DNA from: Apus apus
Taxonomy: Eukaryota; Chordata; Aves; Apodiformes; Apodidae
Direction: 5' to 3'
Length of the DNA: 64,000 nt
Assembly (NCBI RefSeq): GCF_020740795.1
Contig: NC_067289.1
Location: forward strand, 19,302,608-19,366,607
Part shown: one piece after another, positions 10,728 through 44,020 of the stretch
Numbering within the stretch: position 1 is the first letter of the stretch
How the letters are laid out: each line of letters starts with the position of its first letter
Made by a program: the position numbers and the translations under genes
Notes under the pieces: generated by a model
The model's database searches: none
What the model saw: the letters and a program-made list of their open reading frames with translations, nothing else
What the model was told of the DNA's origin: nothing

Positions 10728-11780
10728 CTATGGAGGGACAGAATTTTAAAACACTTTAAAACTTGAGCACAAAATTAAAAAAGCCCAATCAAAATCAGAT
10801 ACACAAGTACTATATAGAATGAAGCTACGGAAACTGAAGCTAGAAAACAACATTAAAAGTTGAACTTTGGTTTTGAGTATAAAAATGAACAAGGTATGCA
10901 TTATTATAGTGTTTATTCACTTTCTTTTTCTCAGGTTAGCTTGCTTTCACTGCACACGGCAGCTCCCAACAAGAGAAAAACACTTGGAGACAACCCCAAA
11001 CACACTCATGCCGTGTACTGGCCCCGTTTTGAGCAGGCTGCAAGCGTGGGACCTGACATAACACCAGATCTTCTGAAGCCAACGCCATCCACCCCAGGTG
11101 AGGGCAGGAAAAGAAGCCCCTCATACAGTAAATGCTGATCCCGTGAGACAGATTCGTCTGGGTTAAAATTTTATTTTAAGAGGAGAATAACACGGAAAAC
11201 CCCAGACTGCTCAGATGGTAACACGGCCTAGAAGCATCAAACACCCTCATGGCTTGTTCTGGCTGCGAGGGAGGACCCCGCGCAGCACCGAGAGAACGAG
11301 CTGCACCCCGGCTCACCCTTTTCCCCTCGGACCGGCCCCTGGGACACCAACTCCTGCTACTCTTCTCCAGCGGCTCCTCCCGGCGCTGCCCCTCCCGGCT
11401 GCCCGGCGCAAGGGGGGGAGGCTCAGGGAGGCCCCAAGACCCCCGGCTCCCTCCCACAGCCCGGCCGAGCCGGCCGCGGCCTGCAGCGGGGCAAGGCGGG
11501 CGGGACGGCGGCGACGGGCAGGGCCGAGGCCGCGCTCCGGCGGCGGCCAAAGGGCCCTTGCGGGAGCCGCCCGCGGGGAGCGCCGCAGCCCGGCCCGCCT
11601 CAGGCGGGGGGGGACGCGCGGCCCGGGCCGCGCCGCGGAGGCGCGAAGCGGGGCGGGCGCGGGGCCGCGCTCCAAATGGCGCCGGGGCCGCGCCCGGCGG
11701 GGCGAAGGGCCGGGGGGAGGCGGGCGCTGGCGCCGCGCGGGGCTCCCGGGGCCGCCGCTCCCGCCCGGGCCCCCGGGGCT

Positions 11781-11824
11781 CCCCCCCCCCCCCCGCTCAC
11801 CTGCCGCCGCCGCCGCCGCCGCCG
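11781..11824 (-). repeat. (CGG)7 and G14 tract flanking the ZNF639 exon 1 donor
   Basis: On the minus strand seven CGG units (11824-11804) are followed by CAG, the donor GTGAGC (11800-11795) and an unbroken run of 14 G (11794-11781). The tracts are directly visible; length polymorphism and G-quadruplex formation are inferences. Confidence 0.9.
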
Positions 11825-11930
11825 CGGGAGGAGCCGCGCCCCGCGGGGAAGGGGCGGGGCGGGGCGCGCGCCGCTGGGGCGCCCCCTGGCGGCCCGAGCT
11901 GCGGGCGGGCTCGGGGGGAGGGGCAGGAAA
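11801..11930 (-). other. ZNF639: Probable untranslated exon 1 of ZNF639 (3' boundary firm, 5' end approximate)
   Basis: The minus strand reads (CGG)7 CAG|GTGAGC, a near-perfect splice donor with the exon ending at 11801. The transcription start is not determined; the right coordinate is only an estimate. The first bases of the intron are GTGAGC followed by 14 G. Confidence 0.6.
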
Positions 11931-12060
11931 GGCGGGAAGAGGCGGGAAGAGGCAGGGAAGGATGGAAGGATGGGGGGGCGGGGGGAGGCTGACACCGCGG
12001 CAAGTCTCCCCTTCTCCAGTCTTCCCCGATCTAGAATCGCGAGGCACCGCCTCTTTTCGC

Positions 12061-14543
12061 CCGCTCCAGCCCCTGCTTACACCGCAGTGCAGAGCAGTAC
12101 GTGAGAGTTGGGCACAGAGTATTTCAGACAGCGTCTTATTTGTCAAAAGAGTAAGTAATTTATTTGAAGACACAAGGGAGACCAGTACAGCCACTTCTAT
12201 TTGATGACTTGAAACAGACCCTGGGATTTTGCCAAGCGTTTTGTTCACGGGCTGCTCTGTTCCAGCTCAGCCAGGCTACCTCAGTTTAAGATCAAGCTTT
12301 CACTTAGCAAAGACTCCACAGCCCTCCTGGTGTTATTCCTGAGATTAGTAAAAAATAAGTAAATCACACTCTGCTTCTGGCCTCAGTTGTAGCTGGAAGC
12401 TGAAACAGGACTTACTCTCTTTACGAACTCCTACCTTTAGCTTTTGTCCTGAACATCGGAACCACAACTTCAGGATGACCTGATTTGATTAAAGTCACAT
12501 AGAAAGAGCTTCAGCTGTGATCACACAAGTTTTGATGGAAAGCAGCATTGATACAAGCAAAGGTATCCTCATGAAGACACACTGATGAGCCCTGAGAAAT
12601 TACATGTGGTGAATCTGTTATCTCCTGAGCTGAACTGCCAATCAAATAAAGATCCTGGCACCCCAGTTCAGTTTGTTCTCACCTGTTCATTCCAACTAAG
12701 AAGCTGAGGTTTGGCCAGGACAGCTTGTGTTAAAGTTCTCATGAATTGGCTGCAGCCACCCCAATAGGTGGATGCCCACATATTTCTCCTTCTATTCACC
12801 AAAAAGTATTCCATGTAAATATTAAAAAATAAATAAATAATAATAAAAAAGTTACTTTCTCCAGTTCCCAGCGGAGGGCAGTAACAGCAACACGATCCAT
12901 AATTTGCCAAGTGAAAAAGGAAAAAAAAAACAAAATACAACCAAACTCAAGCCCTTTCCTTTGAATTCAGTCCCACTAGGCAAGACAGAACAAGGATAAC
13001 CAAGTCATTTCCACAGAAGTACAACACATCTTCTGTACCTTTTGACTGATTTCTTCTCCACACAAAGCAGCACAGCCCAACGCCACCTGTGCCAGAGAAA
13101 AAGACAAGACAAAGAAAAACACCTGAGAGAGATTCCCTCTGCAGCTGCAGTTCAGTCATGGGTATCAAGCAGCATCATCAATGCTGTACACAGGAAAGTC
13201 TAAATGAGTCTCACTTTATAAACCATCCCACGCTTGGGATGTTCAGGCAGCTCTGGGTCAGGTTTTAGTCACTCAGAACCCATTCCAACTGGAAACAGGG
13301 ATATGCATCCTGTGCTTTAAATGAGCAACACAGACAGTGCTCGTCTCAATCAGTACGGATGTATCCTTACCAAAGGAAGAGCAAGGTCAACTCTTTCTTC
13401 AGTGAAAGCAGTTAGTGTAGGTCATGGCAACAACCTCTGCTGAAGGTAGATTTGTGTTTGAAAGGACATACAGGAGGTTATCTGAGATACCTCGTCTAGC
13501 ACCAGTTTTCTTCAGCCTGCAAAGTTTGCAACTTACTGGGGGACAGAGATGCATAGAAGTGACCTGATTAAAAACCCTAACACCTCCCTCATCTCTCCAA
13601 GAAAGTGAAATTCTCAGCAGGAAAACTCAAACTCCTCTCTGTGAGTTTGTTAGCAACTCAAGTCCAAAGTAGATCAACACATCCACAGAAACAATTCCAT
13701 TGCAGCCCCAGGCTCTTGTACTTGCTAGTAATTTCCCAACCGTGTTTCTCACACTTTCAAAATTCATATTGGATATAAAAATACAACCTAGTTTGTCAAT
13801 TTATTTTTTTTTTTTTAAATATAGCTTTGGTAATGAAAATATGAAGGATGTTTTCATAAAACAAAATAACTGATTTGGCAGGGGCTTAATTACATCCAGC
13901 TGAAACTTCAAAGGCATCTACTCTCTTATCACAACTTTTACAGCCTACAGTTAAAATTAGTTACTTCTTTTGAGGACCAACAAGTACAAGAATGAATGCC
14001 ACATGCATCTAGGACTTCCAATCCATAAATAAGGCAAATTCTATTTCTGTGCTCCCCCTCCCCAATTTCTCTCCTTTCCTTTGGCCTTTTTCAAGAGCAG
14101 AGCTGCAACACCAAGTGATCAAGACTAAAGATTCCTTAAATTCTCAGTTCAGGATTCACAAGCATACCAACCATATTATTTTAATTTAGTTGTTAGTATA
14201 TACATTAACACTCAAAAGTGGAATAAAAACCAAAGTGTTTTTTTTAATAAACAGCATATGATACAGACAGCAAAGATAAATAAAAAGTAGACTTTATACA
14301 GTTTCCCATGAACATGAACTACAATAGTATCATAGGCCAAACTTGTGTTGCTTGAAAGGGGGAGAGGGGAAAGGGTTGTGGAGTGGGTTTTGTTGTTGTT
14401 TTCTTTAATATAAAAAAAAAAAAGAGTACTGCAAGACTGTTCTCAGTATGACAACACATGCATCTTGCTGCATCTTAAATAGGGTTTTTTTGGCCCAGTA
14501 TTACTAAAAATGTCTTGCATTCTAACTACTTTACCACAGGATC
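12061..14543. other. Intergenic region between the ZNF639 promoter and the PIK3CA 3' end
   Basis: No coding exon or RNA gene was recognised. In human this interval carries KCNMB3 in the opposite orientation to PIK3CA; no matching two-transmembrane beta-subunit exons were found on the plus strand. Minus-strand AATAAA hexamers at 12159-12164 and 13800-13805 are not supported by anything else. Confidence 0.6.
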
Positions 14544-17500
14544 TTTATTACAGAATGACATACACACAGCAACATCCCCCCACCCCCCAGTAGTGGTTAT
14601 TTCAAAGATAATTGTCTCATTTTAAAAAGCTATTTCAAGCACTGCTGGGTGCTCCAACTCTCCTTTTGACAGAGAGGAGTAAAGACAAAAGGCAAGGCTT
14701 TTCTCAGAGCTGCCCAATGCAAGGACATCAGGCAATGAACCCAAAGAACTTCCATATAAACATTAAGCAAAACAAAAAAACAACAAACAAAAGAACTTTT
14801 ACTATGGACTCTTCTTTCTTGGGCAGGCTCTAAACTCAATTAGACAATGTTCTGGGCAACCTGTTCTAGCTGACCCTGCTTTGAACAGGGTGGCTGGACT
14901 TGACGATCTCCAGAGGTCTCTGACAACTTCAGCCTTTTTGTGCGATTCTGGGAAAAGTTCTTGCAATTATGGTGCCAGTTGCAATGACAACAATATGTCC
15001 CAAATTTTAAGCCTAAGAATCCAGGACATCAGACTGCAGCCATTTATATACACTAAATCCTTTTCTACACCAGAGAAGTAGATTTCAATAGTATATGTGG
15101 ATATTCACAGTTAAGAGCTTGCAGAGGTACAAGCAGAGAGGGGAAAGGATGATATTCCCAGATGATCAGTTCCACATTTATCTTCACAAGAGAAGAATTT
15201 GGATCACAGCAGCTGGAAGAGAAAGATTGATCTCTTTCTCCCTTCCTTTTCTTTCCCCTGCCCCAAATGAAACAAAACTTTGGATAGCAGTTGAAAATTC
15301 AGAATACAGAACACTTAAAGCCTGGAAATAGATTAAGAGTATTTAAACCAAAGAAATAAAGCAGAATGAGATTGCACCTATGAATATCTGTGTTTGGCTC
15401 TTCAGGGTTAACCAAGTTACAACAGACACAAGATTCTTAGAAGAAAGAACTTCTGCTTGAATTAGGCTATTTCAAGAGTAAATTAAGTCAAGTTTAACTG
15501 TGTTTAATTTTATTACTCTAATAGGATCCTAGCAAAACTGATGCAGTTAGACTGAACTAAATGGTGCCTAAACCAGTTTATAGCTGGGAACTGGCATCAG
15601 AAGAGTCAAGAAAACATACTGTATTTTTTGCCTTCTTTATGCCTCAGGAACATTGCATCTGACAGTAAGGACACTTAAGCTGAAGACACATTGATACAAA
15701 CCAATAGGAATGCTATCTTTAAAGTACAGGCAGAGCATTGCTTCAACTGATCTTCTCTTACAAATATTTTATGCTGCTGCTCTTACGCCATGGACACGTC
15801 CCTTTTTGGGGAAGAGGGGTGTTGGAGAAGAAAGTGAAAAATATAGGGACAGAGATCCACCTCTGGCTTTGGGTCAGGAATGATAACAGAGTAAGGCCTC
15901 ATACATTTGAAAGTCTAACCCATATAGTTCTGAAGTCAAGAACAGATGAAGAACAACTGCTTTTCCTGCGTGCAGGTTCAACATGTCATTATACTATAAA
16001 AGAGCAGGGAGAGGAAACATTTAAGCTGGCATGCAATAAAAATCTTGGAAGTCTCAAGAATTAAAGTAACTATAGGCAAAATTACAGTAGTTATGAATTG
16101 GAGAGCTGAAAAGGCTAGTTAATAAAGGCTGTTTCAAAGTAAAATTGTGAAGTTTTAAATTGGGCTGCTAGTAAACATGCCTCCATTTAGAGAGCACCTT
16201 TCATACCAAGCCATATGAATAAGTAATCTGTGACTTTAACATATAATCTACTTTTGATTTCATCTGCTGTTGTGAACCCAGAGTGGTTCTGATGAAGTCC
16301 GTGTTACATCAGCATAAAGAGGAATCAGAATTTCCCAAAGCCCAGAGCACCTAGAGATTTGGTTCACATATACAGATAGAGAACTTCTATATCCAGTTTC
16401 CAGTTGGCTTCCCTTCATTTAAACAGATGTAAAACTCACACACACACCCAGAAAACCCAAACCAACTACAGGATTGGTGACCTACACACGATTTTGGACA
16501 GATAGAGCCTTACCTAAACTGAGACAACTTTCAGCACAAAGAAAAAAAAAAAGATAAAAAGATACAAATTCATTATTTGTATGGAACATGTATTGCAAAA
16601 CGAAGTTGGGATTCAACAATCTGCAACAACATCCACAGCTATATAGTATTTAAAAAACAACCAAAACAACCAACAAAACCAAACAAGTGTGGTTCTTTTC
16701 TTCCATTCAAGTAAAACTAAAACAAGAGAAAGAACAATGGAAGTTTAAAAAAAATAAATCTTAGAAGCAGCAAGATACAATTCTTTCTGTAATACCACAC
16801 CATTTTCATTAACTTGAAGCATTTTAAAGATGTCAAAATCATCAACAAAACAGTAATTTCAAGTGGCTTTTTTTGATAATTGTTTTTCAAATGGGTCCAG
16901 CCCAGGTCTGCAACCTGTACAGACATGCAAAACAGGAGGAACTGACACTTATTACTAAGAACAGACATTAGAACATGCCAGTTATAAAATGACAAAGCAA
17001 AGAAAATATCTTCAAATTGTCAAAAACACAGGCTACTGACCACTAAAGGGCATTTAGTATTTTACATTAAAAGTGAAGTTGGAAAAAACCATAACCAACC
17101 CTCTACACCACCAGTTAACACATACCAAGTTCTCTACAAGCTTGGTGATTTCTATATTGCCCTTACTAGGCAGGCTTGGATCTCCTCCACAAGATGCCAA
17201 ACTTCTAACAATTTTGGTTTCCTTTAAATGCTTTCTATTATTTTAGAAGTTATACTTAAAGTCCATTTCACCTATGAAAAACGACTAATGCACCCTTTCA
17301 GGACAGAAAAGTGTGCATTTATAGGTCAGTACAGGTGCTTTTTATGCTATCTTTAGGAAAGCAAAGAATATATTTTTAAGACAAGCTAAATCAGCAGCAG
17401 CCTGTTCTGTCATTAAATCAAACATAGCTTCACAGTTGAAAAAGTGACTGGTTTTTAAATTTGCATTTCACTAAATCACCATTTCCTAATGCTCTGTAAT

Positions 17501-20500
17501 AAAACATGTGGCCCCATCCTGGGCTCCTTGCTCTGGCTGTCCTACTACAAAGTTCTGCAGGAGCAAGGTGTTCAGATACAGTTCAAGCTCAAAATAAGCT
17601 ACTTAGTGTTTTATGTAGCTGATTCTCAGAATAAAGGGAACATTTTCAAATCTGCATGAAGTGGAAATAGTTCAAAAATGAAAATCCAAATTCCAAGCAA
17701 TCTCTGTAACAAAGTCTAAAGCTCAGTTACAGGTGCTTTCAGTCTGTAAGCAGATCATCTAACACTGAGAACAGGCGACATCCTCTCATTTACACCAATG
17801 TAAGTGAACAGAACCTCCACTATCTTCAGTGAAGTTACATCAGCACAAAACTGGCATAATACAGTAAGGTAATTAGGGCTGAACACTTTGAAGCTTAAAA
17901 AAGGATTTCCTTTTTTTATTTTCTCCTGAAACACTGGCAGAATGTTTTCCAAATGCCCATCCTGGTTATGGTAAGAACAACTGCTAAAGCCCATCAGCTT
18001 CTCCCAAGTTGGTGTTTTGTTTTAGTATTTAAAGGCTACAATTATCCCAAATCACATTGTGTCTGTATCACTATGAAGTTGCTTTTCTTTTACTATTTGA
18101 TGTTCTTAACTCCTACAGCCTGTGCACAGCATGTAGTTGCATGACTTTTGGAAACAGAGCCTGGGTTCTCTGTGCAAAAAAGGGTGCAGAACATGGAATA
18201 CTTGATCTGAAAGACATTTCTATTTACAGAAGTAAATGCCTACGAAAGGGCAAATTACAAAAGAAGTTGGGCTCATAACATCCAATAAATTTGAGTTGAT
18301 CTTTTCATCCAGGCTAGAAAAGGCTGACCATCTCTTAGATAAATGAGGTAAAGCATTGTTTCAATACCAGATAAATAAGGATAATATAGCACCTAATGTG
18401 GCATTTGTACAGGTTTTACTCAGTTAAATTAAGAGTTACAGCCAACAGGGTTTCAGATTTGTGAACCAAATTTAAACTGAAACTAAGCCATGTGTAAAAG
18501 AGCTAAACCATTAGAGTGTGTTGACTGCAAAGTAATATATACAAGGGTAATTTTGCTCTAGAAAGTATGACCAAGGTTAGCAGGAGTCAAAATATTCTTA
18601 TGAACAGAAAGGAATATGTAACAGTCAAAAAACAGAGTAATGAGAAGTCTATTGGACTATTCCAAAATATTTAGTAGAAGGAAATAACACTTCACATTCC
18701 CCCCATACTATTATTGGAACTTCTGTAGTTTTCACAAAAACAGGTTTCCTCCCACAACATCAAGTATCCACATATGCAGTGATCAACTGCAGGATCTTGA
18801 CTATGAAAGCGTCTTGGAAAACCAAGTCTTGGCTTTACAATCCCCGAAGTCTTTCATAATGTAACTGATTGCACATTTTTAGTATATTACAGTTTGCTCA
18901 ATGAAGCCAACCACTCATTGCCTCATCAGTACAGCCTGCACAAAGTACAGTTTATTTATATACTTATATTCTAATCTAAAACCAGCTGTCAACATATTTT
19001 ATATTACATGTGGTATTGCACTTTGAGTGGCACCTTGGCACGTGTTTGCAAGTGAACGAGCTGAACCTCCAAAAGCCCCAGACCTTTGGAATTCACTCCA
19101 AGTGCTGCCAATCTAGCAAGTTTAAAATGTCAGGGTGAACACGACCCTCAGAATCATGGGCTTCACTAATTCAAAAACCTGTTTAATAATTAGAAAAACA
19201 GTCCTACCTGAAGTTGTGCATAAGGGCAATCTGAAATCCTCGGTACTTTGAACAGTTTCAAGAAGTGGTGCCAATTTAATCAATTGCACATGTTGGAATT
19301 GTGTAAGAGGACAACAACTAGATTTACAAATACATATTACACACAAGCACACACAAAACAGACAAAGCTATAAAACGTTTGGTAACTCTGCATGCTTTGA
19401 GCTAGCCAGCACATCTGCTGTATGTTGAACTGCTTATTATTGATCATATTGAAAATCTAAATTGCTATTTCTGATTCTTCTGTTACTGGATTAAACAACC
19501 ACTTCCAAGGGAGGAAGAAAGAGGAGAAACGGTGGACCCAAAGATTGAGGGTTTAAATGAAGGTTCCTTGAATAGCCAGCATATCACTTCAGAAACGTGA
19601 AGAGTGATGCCCAAAAAATTTTGAAGAAACTTAGGCCAAGTTCACCTCTGGCATTAGTGAGTCTGTCTCCCACTACTTCAATGGTACTTGTGTCCTCTTT
19701 CACCAGGGTTGAATTTGGTCCTAGGAGTATATCTGGTCACCTGCAGTGACATTAATGGAAACGGGAGTCTTGGACAGATAGAACTGGGCTGCAAAATTAA
19801 GAGTGAATATTGGACAAATCATGTAAATAAAGAATATATATTAATAATAGTTCCTATTATATAAATAGCCTTTATAAAAAAATAATCTTTCAATAATTTT
19901 AATAACTCACCTTTCTTTAGGTTCTGGAAAACATGTATGAAAAAAATCTATTCAGTTCAAGTTAGATTAAAGCAAACCTAGTATGAACACTACAACACTC
20001 TGTTGCACTATACCCAATTCTGACCATTCAATTTCCAGGTTAGTCAGTTTTTGGGGATGATAGGGAGTTTCTTTGTGAAGGTATGAATTGCACCCCTAGA
20101 AATACTGAGCAGAAGAAACACCATACTGAATGGGCCTATTTCCTACTGCTTTCAAAAACTGTGCAGATGACAGACCCAGAAATCAAAGGGTCATCTCAAC
20201 CCAGTAAATGTTCATGCCTCTGAGCACATTTAAAAGGCACTGTCCTCTCACTATTGTTTTTAGATCTTTGAGCTTAATAAAACCTCTCTCCCTTCAAACT
20301 ATGCTGCATTTAAATGTTCACTATCCCTTGAATTTTCTTCCCACTCTACTCAATCCAGCATAGTCCCTACTGCTGTACCAGACCTAAGGTAATATGTGAT
20401 GGACTCTATGTTCATGCTAGCACTATTTTCTTTCTCCTTCTAATGTATCCTACCAAATGGAAAAAGGAAACACTCTTCCAAGTCTACCTTTTCGGGCTTA

Positions 20501-20751
20501 AGGCATAACATGAAGTCACACATCATACTAAAGCTTAATTTTTGAAGTGTACAATTTTAGTGCTATCTGAAACCCTGTTTTACATTATTTTTTGACAGTT
20601 GTCTGAAGAGTTCATCTCTTTCCTTGCCATAAATGCTAATGTTGTTCGTGGTTTGTGCAATTCCTATGCAACCAGTCTTTGCTGCTAAGGGGTATTAACA
20701 GTGCAGTTCCCACAAAGCGGGCCATCAGTTCTTGTGTTCTTTGCTTTCATT
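14544..20751 (-). other. PIK3CA: Presumed PIK3CA 3' UTR and downstream sequence
   Basis: AT-rich, gene-free stretch just after the PIK3CA stop codon. The human 3' UTR is several kb long, so a similar extent is expected. Minus-strand AATAAA hexamers are at 18951-18956, 15509-15514 and 14544-14549. Any of these could end the transcript, and the left limit given is the most distal of the three. The boundary is not determined. A small CR1 piece lies inside near 14.9 kb. Confidence 0.45.
14849..14952 (+). mobile_element. CR1 LINE 3'-end fragment
   Basis: Plus-strand sequence has the CR1 tail order: GGGCAACCTGTTCTAGCTG, CCTGCTTTGAACAGGG, TGGACTTGACGATCTCCAGAGGTC, ending near GCGATTCTGGG. It is a diverged 5'-truncated copy about 100 nt long with no coding capacity. 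Confidence 0.8.
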
Positions 20752-41931
<21,180 letters not shown>

Positions 41932-42374
41932 TCAAGCAGTGATTCGTGCAAGCAAACCTGGGTAAAAATCAGATATTTAAGTATTAAAATTTAAAATACG
42001 AACATCACAGGAATTTCAGATAACATTGTTCAAATATTGCTTATAATTGTAGATTAATATTCATGGCTCTATTTTAATTCATAAAAAAACTTGGCAAAAC
42101 TGATGTCTAAGGAACTTGTATTTAATATAAACATATACTCAAGTAATACAGTTAAGAGGAGAATCAGATCAGTTCGGAAAAAATGCCAACACTTCTTTTT
42201 TTTAAAAGAGAGGATTTTTTTTTTTAACCTGAAGTTTATAACTTATGATTAAAGCAAATAAATAGCATGGGGGATGAAAAAATCTGATATTCAGATTATT
42301 ATACAGCATTTTGAAGCAAATCTCAAACCCAGTTCTTCTCATTTTTAAATTGGAAAGGGAAACATTAACATTTG

Positions 42375-42790
42375 GATGAGATACAAATAATCAGTTCTGC
42401 TCAGCTCAGTCAAATCAATGCTTTACTTTAAAACAAATAAATATTAATTTCTCATCTCAATCCTGTCAAGTATTCACACACCACTAACATAAAAACATTT
42501 ACTAGACCCTCTAAACTTGATTTTAAGAATCTATGTACGCACAAAACTTGGCCTCAGCTTACACTTACACCAGCAACAAACTTTTTCCCACGAGTAAGAC
42601 GGAAGAACTGAGCTCCATTAATACTTTTTGGTTGGGCTTGTTCTATTTAGGATCAATTCCCTGGTCTAGTTCCCTTTGGCAGCCACACAAATATCTTTCC
42701 CGAGCCAAAGGAAAGGAGGGGAACACGTGTCTGACCTTCTAGCAGCACTGCCTTAGGCTAGATGAGATACAAATAATCAGTTCTGCTCAG
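42375..42790 (+). repeat. Short direct duplication in PIK3CA intron 1
   Basis: The 30 bases at 42375-42404 (beginning GATGAGATACAAATAATCAG) recur exactly at 42761-42790, 386 bp downstream. The similarity continues imperfectly for about 20 more bases (CAAATCAATGCTT against CAAATTAATGCTT). Both copies are in the same orientation. Confidence 0.9.
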
Positions 42791-43929
42791 GTTAGGCAAA
42801 TTAATGCTTCAGGTTTTTTGCAGGTACAAGAAATACTGTCTCTGGACAGAGCAGATGTCTTGGAGTTCAGTGGCCAAAAACAGATGCCAAACAAAGAGCA
42901 GAAGAAATAGGGAGGCACACCTGTTTCATCAATAAACTCTCCTAATTGCTAGCTAGTTTTAATTTCCTTAACTAGAGGCAAGATTTATATCCATCAATAA
43001 CTATTGAGTTTGTCCAAGAGGTTTTCATACACAAACTGTGGGCATCCTGTGAGAACAGTGAAGAACATTCCACATTAAAAAAAACATTTGCATTTTGTTC
43101 TTCTGAAGCCTGCTACTTTAACCTGACATCCTAGATTTCCTAAACGAAACCAAGTTCCTTATTGCATTAATTGCTCTTAATTTTATGGAGATCCATCAAG
43201 ACCTCTGCACTTCTTTTCCAGAACAGTAAAGATTATTTTGTCCTTCTCTGCCCGAAACTCATTCCATATTTTTGTTAATCCCTGCCACTTTCTCTGTATT
43301 TCTTCCACCTTTACCATACCTTTTTTGCAAGGTAGAGGTGGAACAACCGTATCTGCAAACTACATTCAAGGTCCAAACTGAGCACACATCTACAAAGTGA
43401 CATTTTCTATTGCCTTCCTAGTAAGTTGCTTTCCTGACTGTCACTGTGCAGCAAGACATTTTCACTGAGCTAAGACCACAAACCTAAACAGTCAGTACAG
43501 AACAGTAAGTAACCAGAGAGGCAAATTATGCATTATGCAAATCTCTAATAATGCACTTTCACTTACTCCATAATTTCATTAACTTCAGCATGTACATTAT
43601 CAGAGAAGGTAATACCAACAGACATCTACAGGGCAGACCATCATCCATCACACCTCCTCCCGTCAGCCCACTGTCCTGAAAGCACATGGCAAGGATAACT
43701 ACCAGGCTACTATTCTAAAGCCACTCTCAGTCTTCTTTTGAGTCAAGAACACTCTCAGGATTATCTCTCTCTATCCCTCTTAGTTTCTTTTCTTAATAGC
43801 AGAAAGTAGGAGAGAAACCCCAAAACAACAGCTTCACACCTCTTCTGTTTCATCAGCTTTCTAAAAGCTCCAATTGTGGAAAAGCAATGAAAGTTCAGCT
43901 TGCCCTTGCTCAGCTATTAAAAAAAAGTC

Positions 43930-44020
43930 TATGTATATAAATATAGAGAATATGTATAGATATCTATATATAACCTTATAAATATATAATACATATATAC
44001 GTAATAAAATAATTATTCTA
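43930..44020. repeat. A/T-rich simple tract with TATA/ATATAT repeats
   Basis: Low-complexity AT sequence with repeated ATATAT and TATAGA units inside PIK3CA intron 1, likely an impure microsatellite. No function is implied. Confidence 0.7.

Larger units (their letters stand above)
11240..12060. promoter_or_regulatory. ZNF639: CpG-island promoter of ZNF639
   Basis: Dense CpG and GC block at the 5' end of ZNF639. It holds a CTCF-like core at 11879-11892, tandem GGCGGGAAGA repeats at 11931-11950 (E2F-like), a YY1-like AAATGGCGCC near 11673, several GC boxes (GGGGCGGGGC near 11851-11870), a (CCG)7 run at 11804-11824 and a 14-nt C run at 11781-11794. Open frames of 130 to 330 codons on both strands are compositional. 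Confidence 0.85.

Noticed and set aside
11176-12248. Open frames up to 329 codons in the ZNF639 CpG island
   Set aside because: Overlapping on both strands, low-complexity and without recognisable domain; compositional artefacts.
16438-16450. CA microsatellite
   Set aside because: Only about six dinucleotides, not long enough to treat as a repeat locus.
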